From positions 1-64,000 of the forward strand of contig DAHUYE010000083.1 in the NCBI GenBank assembly GCA_027315345.1: a DNA stretch of 64,000 nucleotides. Reading direction: 5' to 3'. Position numbers and translations under genes: made by a program. Below, piece by piece: positions 8,925 through 16,471 of this stretch. A model generated the notes under the pieces. The model ran no database searches. It saw nothing but the letters and a program-made list of their open reading frames with translations, and was not told where the DNA came from. The stretch comes from Actinomycetota bacterium. GTDB lineage: Bacteria > Actinomycetota > Acidimicrobiia > Acidimicrobiales > JAJPHE01. The stretch's first letter is position 1; every line of letters starts with the position of its first letter.

Positions 8925-9431
8925 TCATGTGCATGGGTTGGGACCCCCGGCCGAGGGCGTCGGGGGACGCGACTGCCGCTCGGTCCAGGCCCGGTGGGCG
9001 ACCTGGAGACCGGCGGGCAGCTGGCTGATCTGGCGCTGGGGCAGCGGCGGGAGGTGCCTCCTGACCAACAGGGCGCCCGACGGATCCAGCCGGATCATCC
9101 CGAAGTCCACGGCCCGGCGCAGGCATCGCACCAGCGTCTTGCTCCGGCCGGTGCGGCCGAGCCCGAGAGCCCATCCGAGCTGCCGGGTGGTGCAATCGAA
9201 CCCCTCGGGGGCGTCCTCGAAGGCGCGGGCCAGGAAGCGGAGGAGCAGAAGGGTTGACGGACCCAGGGCCGGTAGCCAGAACTGCTCGACATAATCCGAA
9301 CAGGCGTCGTAACCCAGCGCCTCCAACAGGGGATCGACCCAGGGGCGGATGCGAAGGGTGTCTGCTCCGGACGGCCGGGAGGAGACCTGGACGGGGGCTG
9401 CCAAGGGTTCATTCGGACGGGTCACGGTCAC
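8925..9431 (-). CDS. Conserved actinobacterial hypothetical protein, possible winged-helix
   Basis: A 168-residue protein of unknown function. Its sequence (RPWVDPLLEALGYDA, then YVEQFWLPALGPSTLLLLRFLA, and an ending with LPAGLQVAHRAW) resembles a family of actinobacterial hypotheticals that I recall but cannot name. The middle (TTRQLGWALGLGRTGRSKTLVRC) could form a helix-turn-helix, so a DNA-binding role is plausible. Start: GTG at 9431, with a second in-frame GTG at 9425 that lies 10 nt after a TAGTCT box and may be the real one. Repeated TTTCAT motifs lie just upstream and could be an operator. Confidence 0.75.
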   Translation of the reverse strand: MTVTRPNEPLAAPVQVSSRPSGADTLRIRPWVDPLLEALGYDACSDYVEQFWLPALGPSTLLLLRFLARAFEDAPEGFDCTTRQLGWALGLGRTGRSKTLVRCLRRAVDFGMIRLDPSGALLVRRHLPPLPQRQISQLPAGLQVAHRAWTERQSRPPTPSAGGPNPCT

Positions 9432-9435
9432 GTAG

Positions 9436-9441
9436 AGACTA
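9436..9441 (-). promoter_or_regulatory. Putative -10 box of the 168-residue protein gene
   Basis: TAGTCT on the minus strand, 4 nt before GTG 9431 and 10 nt before the in-frame GTG at 9425. It is part of an AT-rich patch that also carries TTTCAT direct repeats. Confidence 0.45.
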
Positions 9442-9442
9442 T

Positions 9443-9462
9443 TTCATGATGTTTCATTATGG
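9443..9462. promoter_or_regulatory. Possible operator: tandem TTTCAT repeat
   Basis: Two TTTCAT units spaced one helical turn (10 bp) apart sit in the 86-bp gap between the divergent winged-helix-like gene and the sirtuin gene. Same-face spacing is typical of a dimeric regulator site; the regulator could be the neighbouring 168-residue protein, but this is inference. Confidence 0.35.
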
Positions 9463-9517
9463 TCAATGCTCCGGGCGCCGGGCCGATCGGCAGGAGTGAG
9501 CGCGCGATAGTCGGAGG

Positions 9518-10297
9518 GTGGAGGGTCCCGGCATCGAGGAGGCGGCGGGCTGGATCGACCAGGCCCGGGCCGTCGTCGTTCTCACCGGGGCGGGGATATC
9601 CACCGGGTCGGGCATCCCGGACTACCGGGGACCTCAGGGCACATGGACCCGAAACCCGGAGGCGGAACGGATGGCGACCATCGACCATTACCTCGGCGAT
9701 GCCGAGGTGAGGAGGAGGTCGTGGCAGGGAAGGCGGGCTTCGCCGATATGGGCGGCCCGGCCCAACGACGGCCACCTGGCCCTGGTGCATCTGGAGGCCC
9801 GAGGCAAGCTGTCCATGCTGGTGACCCAGAACGTCGACGGCTTGCACCGCCTGGCCGGCACAGCGTCCGAGCGGTTGATCGAGATACACGGGAGCGCCCG
9901 GTCCGCCAGCTGTTGGAGCTGCGGCGACGTCCGGCCCATGGCCGAGGTGCTGGAGCGGGTGGAGGCGGGCGAGGAGGACCCCCGATGCCGGTTGTGCGGA
10001 GGGATCATCAAGTCGACCACGGTGATGTTCGGCCAGTCGCTGGTGGCGGCCGATCTGATGAGGGCCGAGGCGGCGGCCCGGTCCTGCGACCTGATGCTGG
10101 CGGTGGGGACCAAGCTGACCGTCAGCCCGGTCTGCGAGTTGGTACCGGCGGCCCGGGCCGGCGGAGCCAGGGTCGTCATCGTCAACAACGAGCCGACCGC
10201 CTACGACCGACTGGCCCACGTCGTGCTCCGGGGCGACATCTCCGCGCTACTGCCCGCCCTGGTGCGAGCAGAGCGGGTCGGCCCGGCCGGCCTATAA
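9518..10297 (+). CDS. Sir2-family NAD-dependent protein deacylase
   Basis: A 259-residue sirtuin that removes acyl groups from lysines using NAD. The NAD-binding motifs GAGISTGSGIPDYRG (about 24-38) and TQNVDGLH are intact, the catalytic His is residue 124 (IEIHGSA), and a zinc ribbon is formed by CWSC and CRLC. Start is GTG at 9518; a GATAGT box 6 nt upstream is a possible leaderless promoter. It is divergent from the 168-residue hypothetical. In bacteria sirtuins commonly deacetylate acyl-CoA synthetases, which fits the acyl-CoA genes elsewhere in the window, but the client is not shown here. Confidence 0.95.
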   Translation: MEGPGIEEAAGWIDQARAVVVLTGAGISTGSGIPDYRGPQGTWTRNPEAERMATIDHYLGDAEVRRRSWQGRRASPIWAARPNDGHLALVHLEARGKLSMLVTQNVDGLHRLAGTASERLIEIHGSARSASCWSCGDVRPMAEVLERVEAGEEDPRCRLCGGIIKSTTVMFGQSLVAADLMRAEAAARSCDLMLAVGTKLTVSPVCELVPAARAGGARVVIVNNEPTAYDRLAHVVLRGDISALLPALVRAERVGPAGL

Positions 10298-10304
10298 GGC
10301 CGGC
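10286..10304. terminator. Bidirectional terminator-like hairpin
   Basis: GCCGGCCT and AGGCCGGC form an 8-bp perfect stem around an ATA loop. The sirtuin TAA stop codon (10295-10297) runs through the loop and stem. It lies between convergent genes and could end both transcripts; no U-tract is present. Confidence 0.45.
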
Positions 10305-10355
10305 GGGGTCCCGGGCGCTGAGGTCAGGCAGTTGGCGGGTCAGGCCGGCGGCGGG

Positions 10356-10976
10356 TCAGGCAGCCGGCCAGGGCCGGCCGAAGCGGCCGTCGTGGACACG
10401 CTGTCCGACCGGCCGGTGACCCCGGGCCAGGGAGGGGCTGGGACGATCCGGGGCCGGATAGCCGAGGAGGACGGCTCCGGCCGGGGCCAGATCGGGGGGG
10501 AACCCGAAAGCGTGGCGGAGATCGGATTCGCCCCGGAAGACGCCCATGAAGAGGGCGGCCAGGCCCTCGGCGGTGGCGGCCAGGAGGATGGCCATGACGG
10601 CGGCGCCGGCGTCGAACCACCAGAAGGGGACCGGCCAGGCTTCGGCGTCCTGGAGACCGGCGGCGGCCTTGTCGGGCTCGGAATAGCGGCGGGTGTAGGG
10701 GTCGGCGCCGGTCAGGGGAAGAACGATGGCCGGGGCCTGGCGGGTCGCCTGGTGGTCCGGGTGGGCGTCGCGCCACTGCATGTCGGTCTCGGCCGCCCAG
10801 AAAGTGGCCCGGTCGGCGGGGTCGGAGAGGACCAGCAGGTCAACCCCCTGGGTGAAGCCGGCCGAGGGCGCTCGCAGGCCGGCCTGGATGACCCGGTCGA
10901 GCACGGCCGGCTGGATGGGATCGGGCTGGAAGGCCCGGACCATCCGCCGGCGCCGTAACGACTCGTAGAGGTCCAC
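10356..10976 (-). CDS. Nitroreductase family protein
   Basis: FMN-dependent nitroreductase-fold protein of about 206 residues. The N-terminal VDLYESLRRRRMVRAF is the family's FMN-phosphate-binding arginine cluster; GLRAPSAGFTQG and the late GFPPDLAPAGAVLLGYP match the family core. The GTG at 10976 is chosen because it opens the family N-terminus and a TACCCT box lies 7 nt upstream. A very long upstream extension of this frame across the next two genes is antisense noise. The substrate is unknown; flavin reductases, nitro reductases and tailoring enzymes all share this fold. Confidence 0.9.
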   Translation of the reverse strand: MDLYESLRRRRMVRAFQPDPIQPAVLDRVIQAGLRAPSAGFTQGVDLLVLSDPADRATFWAAETDMQWRDAHPDHQATRQAPAIVLPLTGADPYTRRYSEPDKAAAGLQDAEAWPVPFWWFDAGAAVMAILLAATAEGLAALFMGVFRGESDLRHAFGFPPDLAPAGAVLLGYPAPDRPSPSLARGHRPVGQRVHDGRFGRPWPAA

Positions 10977-10983
10977 CGGCGGC

Positions 10984-10989
10984 AGGGTA
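10984..10989 (-). promoter_or_regulatory. Putative -10 box of nitroreductase gene
   Basis: TACCCT on the minus strand, 7 nt before the GTG start, consistent with the window's leaderless pattern. Confidence 0.5.
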
Positions 10990-11034
10990 GGGCGGGCCAC
11001 CCGGGCGGGTAGGCGGGAATGTCGACCGTTCCGG

Positions 11035-11040
11035 TAGGGT
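11035..11040 (+). promoter_or_regulatory. Putative -10 box of rhodanese-ThiF gene
   Basis: TAGGGT 44 nt before the chosen GTG start. Unlike most genes here, this one would have a leader, and a GAGGTGA Shine-Dalgarno sequence is present just before the start. Confidence 0.4.
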
Positions 11041-11084
11041 TTAACTCTGGGCAAGGCCCCTTCGCAGCGAGTGAGGTGACGCGC

Positions 11085-12260
11085 GTGGCCAGTTTCCGGG
11101 AGCTGCTCTCCCAAACCAAGGCTGAGATTCAGGAGGTCGACCCCGATCGGGCCGAGGCCCTGATCGGATCCGGCCACATGGTCCTCGACGTCCGGGAGCC
11201 GGACGAATACGAACAGGGCGCCCTGCCCAACGCCCTCCACATCCCCCGGGGACAGCTGGAGACCAACATCGAGGGTCGGGTGCCCGACCATGACACGCCC
11301 ATCGTGGCGTACTGCGCCGGGGGGACGCGGTCGGCCTTCGCCGCCAAGACCCTCCAGGAGCTCGGCTACACCAATGTCGTGTCCATGATCGGCGGGTTCA
11401 ACCGCTGGAAGGACGAGGGCCGGGAGTGGCGGACGCCGGCCGCCCTGACTCCCGAGCAGCGCAACCGCTACCAGCGTCACCTGCTCCTGCCCGAGGTGTC
11501 GGAGAAGGGCCAGCTCAAGCTGCTCGACTCCAAGGTCCTGTTGCTGGGCGCCGGCGGTCTCGGCTCCCCGGCCGCCCTCTATCTGGCGGCCGCCGGGGTG
11601 GGCACCATCGGCATCATCGATATGGACGTGGTGGACGCCTCCAACCTGCAGCGCCAGATCCTCCACAACATGGACCGGGTGGGCGAGCGCAAGGTCGATT
11701 CGGCCAAGAAGACCCTCACGGCCATGAACCCCGACGTCAGCGTGGTGACCTACGACGTCCGCCTGGGCGCCGACAACATCCTCGACATCATCGACGGCTA
11801 CGACGTCATCGTCGACGGCACCGACAACTTCCCGACCCGGTACCTGGTCAACGACGCCTCCCTGCTCAAGAGGATCCCGGTGGTGCACGGCTCGATCTTC
11901 CGCTTCGAGGGCCAGGCCACTGTCTTCCATCCCTATGTGGGCCCCTGCTACCGCTGCATGATCCCGGAGCCCCCGCCCGCCGAGCTGGCCCCGTCCTGTG
12001 CCGAGGCCGGCGTTCTGGGTGTGCTGCCCGGCATCATCGGCTCTATTCAGGCCATGGAGGCCATCAAGCTCCTCCTGGGCCTGGGCGAACCGCTGGTCGG
12101 CCGGCTCCTGGCCTACGACGCCATGGAGGAGTCCTTCCGCAGCTTCAAGGTGCGCCGGGACCCGGCCTGTCCGGCGTGCGGGGAGAATGCGGGGGAGATC
12201 GTCATCGCCGAGTATGACGAGCTCTGCATGCCGCACCCGAAGGAAGCGCCGGCGGCCTAG
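11085..12260 (+). CDS. Rhodanese-ThiF/MoeB fusion (sulfur-carrier adenylyltransferase)
   Basis: A 391-residue E1-like enzyme that would adenylate the C-terminus of a MoaD/ThiS-type sulfur carrier and hand sulfur to it. Residues 1-105 are a rhodanese domain with the persulfide Cys at residue 77 (YCAGGTRSA). Residues 120-391 are the ThiF/MoeB domain with the nucleotide loop GAGGLGSPAALYLAAAGVG, the conserved SNLQRQ helix and a structural zinc site from CYRC and CPAC. In actinobacterial MoeZ the rhodanese follows the E1 domain; here it precedes it. GTG 11085 is favoured by the GAGGTGA ribosome site 5 nt upstream; ATG 11019 would add 22 unlikely residues. No ThiS, MoaD or CysO partner is nearby. 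Confidence 0.93.
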   Translation: MASFRELLSQTKAEIQEVDPDRAEALIGSGHMVLDVREPDEYEQGALPNALHIPRGQLETNIEGRVPDHDTPIVAYCAGGTRSAFAAKTLQELGYTNVVSMIGGFNRWKDEGREWRTPAALTPEQRNRYQRHLLLPEVSEKGQLKLLDSKVLLLGAGGLGSPAALYLAAAGVGTIGIIDMDVVDASNLQRQILHNMDRVGERKVDSAKKTLTAMNPDVSVVTYDVRLGADNILDIIDGYDVIVDGTDNFPTRYLVNDASLLKRIPVVHGSIFRFEGQATVFHPYVGPCYRCMIPEPPPAELAPSCAEAGVLGVLPGIIGSIQAMEAIKLLLGLGEPLVGRLLAYDAMEESFRSFKVRRDPACPACGENAGEIVIAEYDELCMPHPKEAPAA

Positions 12261-12274
12261 ACCGGCCGGGCGAA

Positions 12275-12280
12275 TAGCCT
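12275..12280 (+). promoter_or_regulatory. Putative -10 box of mutase gene
   Basis: TAGCCT, 7 nt before the ATG at 12288; one of the clearest members of the recurring leaderless pattern. Confidence 0.6.
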
Positions 12281-12287
12281 TGGGCCC

Positions 12288-13868
12288 ATGGCCCAGGACG
12301 AACGCCGTACCGACTCCGGCATCGAGATCAAGCCGGTCTACACCGAAGAGGACCTGAGCGGCTTCGACCCCGGCGTTCAACTGAGCAGGCCTGGCCAGTT
12401 CCCCTACACGCGGGGCATCCACCCGACCCTGCGCCGGGACCGCCCCTGGACGGTGCGGCAGTACTCCGGCTTCGGCACGGCCGAGACCACCAACGCCCGC
12501 TGGAAGGTGCTGCTGGCCGGCGGGGGCAGCGGGCTGTCCTGCGCCTTCGACCTGCCCACCCAGATGGGCTACGACTCGGACCATCCCCGGGCCGAGGGCG
12601 AGGTGGGCAAGGTGGGGGTAGCCATCGACTCGCTGGACGACATGCGCCTGCTCCTGGCCGACATGCCCCTGGACCAGGTGACCACGTCGATGACCATCAA
12701 CGCCACCGCGTCCATCCTGCTGTTGCTCTACCAACTGGTGGCAGAGGAGAACGGCATCGATCCGGCCCAGCTGGGCGGGACCATCCAGAACGACATCCTC
12801 AAGGAGTACGTGGCCCGGGGCACCTACATCTACCCGCCCCGCCCGTCCATGCGGATCATCACCGACATCTTCTCCTACTGCCGGGAGCACCTGCCCTCCT
12901 GGAACACCATCTCCATCTCCGGCTACCACATCCGCGAGGCCGGCTCGACGGCGGTGCAGGAGATCGCCTTCACCCTGGCCAACGGCATCGCCTACGTGGA
13001 GGCGGGGCGCACGGCCGGTCTGGACGTGGACGAGTTCGCCCCCCGGCTGAGCTTTTTCTGGAACGCCCACAACAACCTGTTCGAGGAGGCGGCCAAGTAC
13101 CGGGCCGCCCGGCGCATGTGGGCCCGGATCATGACCGAGCGCTTCGGGGCCAAGAACGAGAAGTCCAAGCACCTGCGTTTCCACACCCAGACGGGTGGCT
13201 CGACCCTCACCGCCCAGCAGCCGGAGGGCAACATCGTGCGGGTGGCGGTCCAGGCCCTGGCCGCGGCCATGGGCGGCACCCAGAGCCTGCATACCAACGG
13301 CTTCGATGAGGCCCTGGGCCTGCCGACGGAGCGGGCGGCCAAGATCGCCTTGCGCACCCAGCTGATCCTGCAGAACGAGTCAGGGGTCAGCGACACCATC
13401 GACCCCCTGGCCGGGTCGTACTACGTGGAGAGCCTCACCGACGAGATCGAGCGGCTGGCCTGGGAGTACCTGGAGCGCATCGACGGCATGGGTGGGGCGG
13501 TGGCGGCCATCGAGGCCGGCTACATGCAGGACGAGATCGAACAGGCCGCCTATTCCTATGCCAAGGCCATCGATGACAAGGAGAAGATCATCGTCGGCGT
13601 CAACGCCTATACCGAGGAGGGCGCCGAGCCGGCCGAGGTCTTCCCCATCGACCCGCAGCTGCAGCGCCAGCAGGCCGACCGGGTTCGCCGCACCCGCCAG
13701 GAGCGGGACCAGGCGGCGGTCAGGGCCGCCCTGGAGGATGTCTCTGCAGCGGCCCGGGGCACCCAGAACCTGCTGGTGCCCATGAAGGTGGCCCTGGCCA
13801 CCCGGGCCACGCTGGGGGAGGTCAGCGACGTGCTGCGGGCCGAGTTCGGCGTCTACCAGCCCCGTTGA
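12288..13868 (+). CDS. Methylmalonyl-CoA mutase family, large (catalytic barrel) subunit
   Basis: A 526-residue acyl-CoA mutase barrel that rearranges carbon skeletons with adenosylcobalamin. The family segments [36 protein letters not shown] and [11 protein letters not shown] are intact. The protein ends before the C-terminal B12-binding domain of one-chain mutases, so a separate small subunit must exist elsewhere; none is adjacent. Tyr in RQYSGF and Arg in PSMRII are the residues that in Propionibacterium methylmalonyl-CoA mutase contact the substrate carboxylate, which favours a dicarboxylic acyl-CoA over isobutyryl-CoA, though ethylmalonyl-type substrates stay possible. The gene is followed 13 bp later by an LpdA-like flavoprotein. 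Confidence 0.92.
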   Translation: MAQDERRTDSGIEIKPVYTEEDLSGFDPGVQLSRPGQFPYTRGIHPTLRRDRPWTVRQYSGFGTAETTNARWKVLLAGGGSGLSCAFDLPTQMGYDSDHPRAEGEVGKVGVAIDSLDDMRLLLADMPLDQVTTSMTINATASILLLLYQLVAEENGIDPAQLGGTIQNDILKEYVARGTYIYPPRPSMRIITDIFSYCREHLPSWNTISISGYHIREAGSTAVQEIAFTLANGIAYVEAGRTAGLDVDEFAPRLSFFWNAHNNLFEEAAKYRAARRMWARIMTERFGAKNEKSKHLRFHTQTGGSTLTAQQPEGNIVRVAVQALAAAMGGTQSLHTNGFDEALGLPTERAAKIALRTQLILQNESGVSDTIDPLAGSYYVESLTDEIERLAWEYLERIDGMGGAVAAIEAGYMQDEIEQAAYSYAKAIDDKEKIIVGVNAYTEEGAEPAEVFPIDPQLQRQQADRVRRTRQERDQAAVRAALEDVSAAARGTQNLLVPMKVALATRATLGEVSDVLRAEFGVYQPR

Positions 13869-13881
13869 GGTCGGGCCGACC

Positions 13882-15273
13882 ATGACCGTGCGCTTCGTCA
13901 TCCTCGGGGGGGGACCCGCCGGGGTCCAGGCCGCCAGCCACGCCGCCCGCCTGGGCGCCGAGGTGGTCATGGTGGAGCGCGACGTCATCGGCGGCTCGGC
14001 CAACCTGTGGGACTGCATCCCGTCCAAGGCGATGATCGCCACCGGGGGAGTGATGTCCCTGGCCGGCCGGGCCCACCGGATGGGGTTGGTCCCGCTGGAG
14101 GCGGCCCTGGATCCGGTCAGCCTGACCGAGCGGATCACGGGCATCACCTCCCACCTGGCCACCGGGGTCGAGACCCTGCTGGCCAGCCAGGGGGTGCGGC
14201 TGCTGCGGGGTATGGGCCGGTTGACCGGCCCGCACCAGGTGACGGCCGTGACGACGGAGACGGCTGAGGAGACGGTGGAGTTGGAGGCCGACGCCGTCCT
14301 GATCGCCACCGGCAGCCGGCCCCGGGTGCCGGCCTGGTGCAAGGTGGACGGCACCCGCGTCCTGGTCACCCGCCAGGCCTACCCGCCCCCGGAGATGCCG
14401 GCCCACCTGGTGGTCATCGGCTCCGGGGTGACCGGTGTGGAGTTCGTGCACATGTTCCGCTCCTTCGGGTCGGAAGTGAGCCTGATCGTCAGCCGCCAGC
14501 AGGTGCTGCCGTCCAAGGATCCGGAAGTGGCCGCCGCCCTGGAGGACGACTTCATGCGCCGCGGCGTCCGCCTCTACAAGGGGGCCCGGGCGGTGGGAAT
14601 CGACCTGGACCCGGGCGGCGGGGAGGGCCCCGGCGGCGCCGTGACCGTGCGCTGCGACGACGGCCGGCGTATCCAGGGCTCCCACGCCCTGCTGGCCATC
14701 GGGTCCATCCCCAACTCCGAGGACCTGGGTCTGGAGGAGATCGGGGTCAAGATCGATGACGGCGGTTACGTGCCCGTCAATCAGCACTGCCAGTCGAACG
14801 TCGAGCACGTCTACGCCGCCGGGGATGTGTCAGGGAAGCTGCCGCTGGCCTCGGTGGCCTCCATGCAGGGCCGGAAGGTGGCCGAGCACGTCATGGGCCT
14901 GCACACCCGGGCCCACCGCCACCTTGATTACGACAAGGCCGCCTCGGCCATCTTCACCGAGCCGGAGATAGCCGATGTGGGTCTGGCCGAAGCGGAAGCG
15001 TTCGCGGAGGGAAGGAAGATCCGGGTGACGAAGGTTCCCTTCGCCGCCAGTGCGCGGGCATTGATCGACGGGGACCCACGGGGCTTCGTCAAGATCCTCT
15101 CCGACCCGGCCACCGGGCAGGTGCTGGGCGGGAGCATCGTGGGGGCCCACGCCGCCGAGCTCATTTCGGTGATCGCCCTGGCCGTTACGGCCAACCTGCG
15201 GGTCAACGACATCGTGGAGAGCCTGCTGGTGCATCCGGCCCTGGCCGAGGCCCTGGCCGACGCCGCCGACTGA
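13882..15273 (+). CDS. lpdA: LpdA-like flavoprotein disulfide reductase lacking the redox disulfide
   Basis: A 463-residue FAD/NAD(P)H enzyme of the dihydrolipoamide dehydrogenase superfamily. FAD loop GGGPAGVQAASHAARLG, NAD(P) loop GSGVTGVEFVHMF and the second FAD motif VYAAGDVSGKLPLAS are clear. At the active site the usual pair of cysteines (CxxxxC) is reduced to a single Cys in SANLWDCIPSK, and the C-terminal His-Glu dyad region is altered (VHPALAEAL). It therefore cannot be a standard dihydrolipoamide dehydrogenase; it resembles mycobacterial LpdA (Rv3303c), described as an NAD(P)H:quinone reductase. It follows the mutase by 13 bp, probably in one transcript. The physiological acceptor is unknown. 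Confidence 0.9.
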   Translation: MTVRFVILGGGPAGVQAASHAARLGAEVVMVERDVIGGSANLWDCIPSKAMIATGGVMSLAGRAHRMGLVPLEAALDPVSLTERITGITSHLATGVETLLASQGVRLLRGMGRLTGPHQVTAVTTETAEETVELEADAVLIATGSRPRVPAWCKVDGTRVLVTRQAYPPPEMPAHLVVIGSGVTGVEFVHMFRSFGSEVSLIVSRQQVLPSKDPEVAAALEDDFMRRGVRLYKGARAVGIDLDPGGGEGPGGAVTVRCDDGRRIQGSHALLAIGSIPNSEDLGLEEIGVKIDDGGYVPVNQHCQSNVEHVYAAGDVSGKLPLASVASMQGRKVAEHVMGLHTRAHRHLDYDKAASAIFTEPEIADVGLAEAEAFAEGRKIRVTKVPFAASARALIDGDPRGFVKILSDPATGQVLGGSIVGAHAAELISVIALAVTANLRVNDIVESLLVHPALAEALADAAD

Positions 15274-15283
15274 GTAGCCCGGC

Positions 15284-16471
15284 TCAGCGCCCTCGGCGGG
15301 CCCGGCTCATCAACCGGTCCCGCTCGATGGCATCGGTGGCCAGATCCACGGTGGTCCAGGCCATGGCCACCGCCCCGTCGACGATGGCCTTATCGGCGGC
15401 CGGGGTGATGCAGGCGGCGGTGAACTCGGGCTGATGGTTGACGGCCGGCAGGGAGTCGATCCCGACCATGGGATGGATGGCCGGCAGCGCCAGGGAGATG
15501 TTGGCCATGTCGGTGGAGCCCCCGCCCATGGCGTGGCCGGCCGGAAAGCGACGGCCCAGGGCCTCGGCATTGGCCTTGTAGAGCGAGGACATGGTGTCGT
15601 CGGCGGTGAACTCCGAGTAGGGCGCGCTGATGTACCGGTACTCCATCTTGGTGCCGGTGGCCAGGGCCCCGGCCTCGAAGCAGCGGATGACCCGGGGCTG
15701 CAGGCGGTCCAGGTGGGCCAGGGTGTCGGAGCGGATGTAGTACTTGGCCGAGGTGTGGGCGGGGACGATGTTGGGCGCCTCCCCGCCTTTGGTCACGATG
15801 CCGTGCACCTGGTCCCGGCCCCGGAAGTGCTGGCGGAGCAGGCCGATGGCCACCTGGGAGACGGTCAGAGCGTCGGCGGCGTTGAGACCCTGCTCGGGGA
15901 AGGCGGAGGCGTGGGCCTCCTTACCGTGGAAGTCCACGTCCAGATGGGCCACGGCCAGGCACTGCATCTGCACCATGTCCAAGGGGGCGGGGTGGACCAT
16001 CATGGCGGCGTGGACGCCTTCGAAGACGCCCCGCTCCAGCATGATGATCTTGCCTCCGCCGCCCTCCTCGGCCGGGGTGCCGAGCACTTTCACGGTGATC
16101 CCGAGGTCATCGGCCAGCGGGGCCAGCCCGAGGGCGGCGCCCACGGCTGAGGCGGCGATGACGTTGTGACCACAGGCGTGGCCGATGCCGGGCAGGGCGT
16201 CGTACTCGGCGCAGATGCCGATGGTGAACGGCCCGCTGCCGGCACTGGCCACCAAGGCGGTGGGCAGGCCGGCCACGCCGATATCGACGTTGAATCCGGC
16301 CGCGGCCAGGGCTTCGGCCACCCAGGCCGAACTCAGCTCCTCCTCGAAGCCCAGTTCGGGGTGGGCGTGGATGCGGTGGGAGAGGTCCTCCAGACCCGGG
16401 GCGGCGGACTGGATGGTGGAGCGGGCGGCGTCCTTGAGAGCCGTGGACGCCCCGCCGGCGGCGCTGCTCAC
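15284..16471 (-). CDS. M20 family amidohydrolase (AmiA/AbgB-like)
   Basis: A 395-residue M20D peptidase/amidohydrolase that would hydrolyse an amide bond such as in aminobenzoyl-glutamate or N-acyl amino acids. Visible metal-site motifs include ICAEYDALPGIGHACGHN and GTPAEEGGGGK, with the dimerisation-domain His in FHGKEAHASAFPEQG and a late MGGGSTDMAN. The GTG start overlaps the stop of the upstream carboxylase gene (GTGA), so the two form an operon. In Mycobacterium amiA1/amiB1 also lie close to lpdA, which is conserved context. The true substrate cannot be told from the sequence. Confidence 0.9.
   Translation of the reverse strand: MSSAAGGASTALKDAARSTIQSAAPGLEDLSHRIHAHPELGFEEELSSAWVAEALAAAGFNVDIGVAGLPTALVASAGSGPFTIGICAEYDALPGIGHACGHNVIAASAVGAALGLAPLADDLGITVKVLGTPAEEGGGGKIIMLERGVFEGVHAAMMVHPAPLDMVQMQCLAVAHLDVDFHGKEAHASAFPEQGLNAADALTVSQVAIGLLRQHFRGRDQVHGIVTKGGEAPNIVPAHTSAKYYIRSDTLAHLDRLQPRVIRCFEAGALATGTKMEYRYISAPYSEFTADDTMSSLYKANAEALGRRFPAGHAMGGGSTDMANISLALPAIHPMVGIDSLPAVNHQPEFTAACITPAADKAIVDGAVAMAWTTVDLATDAIERDRLMSRARRGR

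Noticed and set aside
8854-9294. 146-codon plus-strand frame covering the 168-residue gene.
   Set aside because: Antisense to a gene with better start and conserved-looking sequence; its own composition is Arg/Ser-rich antisense type.
10977-13292. Very long minus-strand frame (978 codons) reading upstream of the nitroreductase.
   Set aside because: It is antisense to the rhodanese-ThiF and mutase genes, which have clear domains; long antisense frames are expected at this GC content. Only the nitroreductase part has family motifs.
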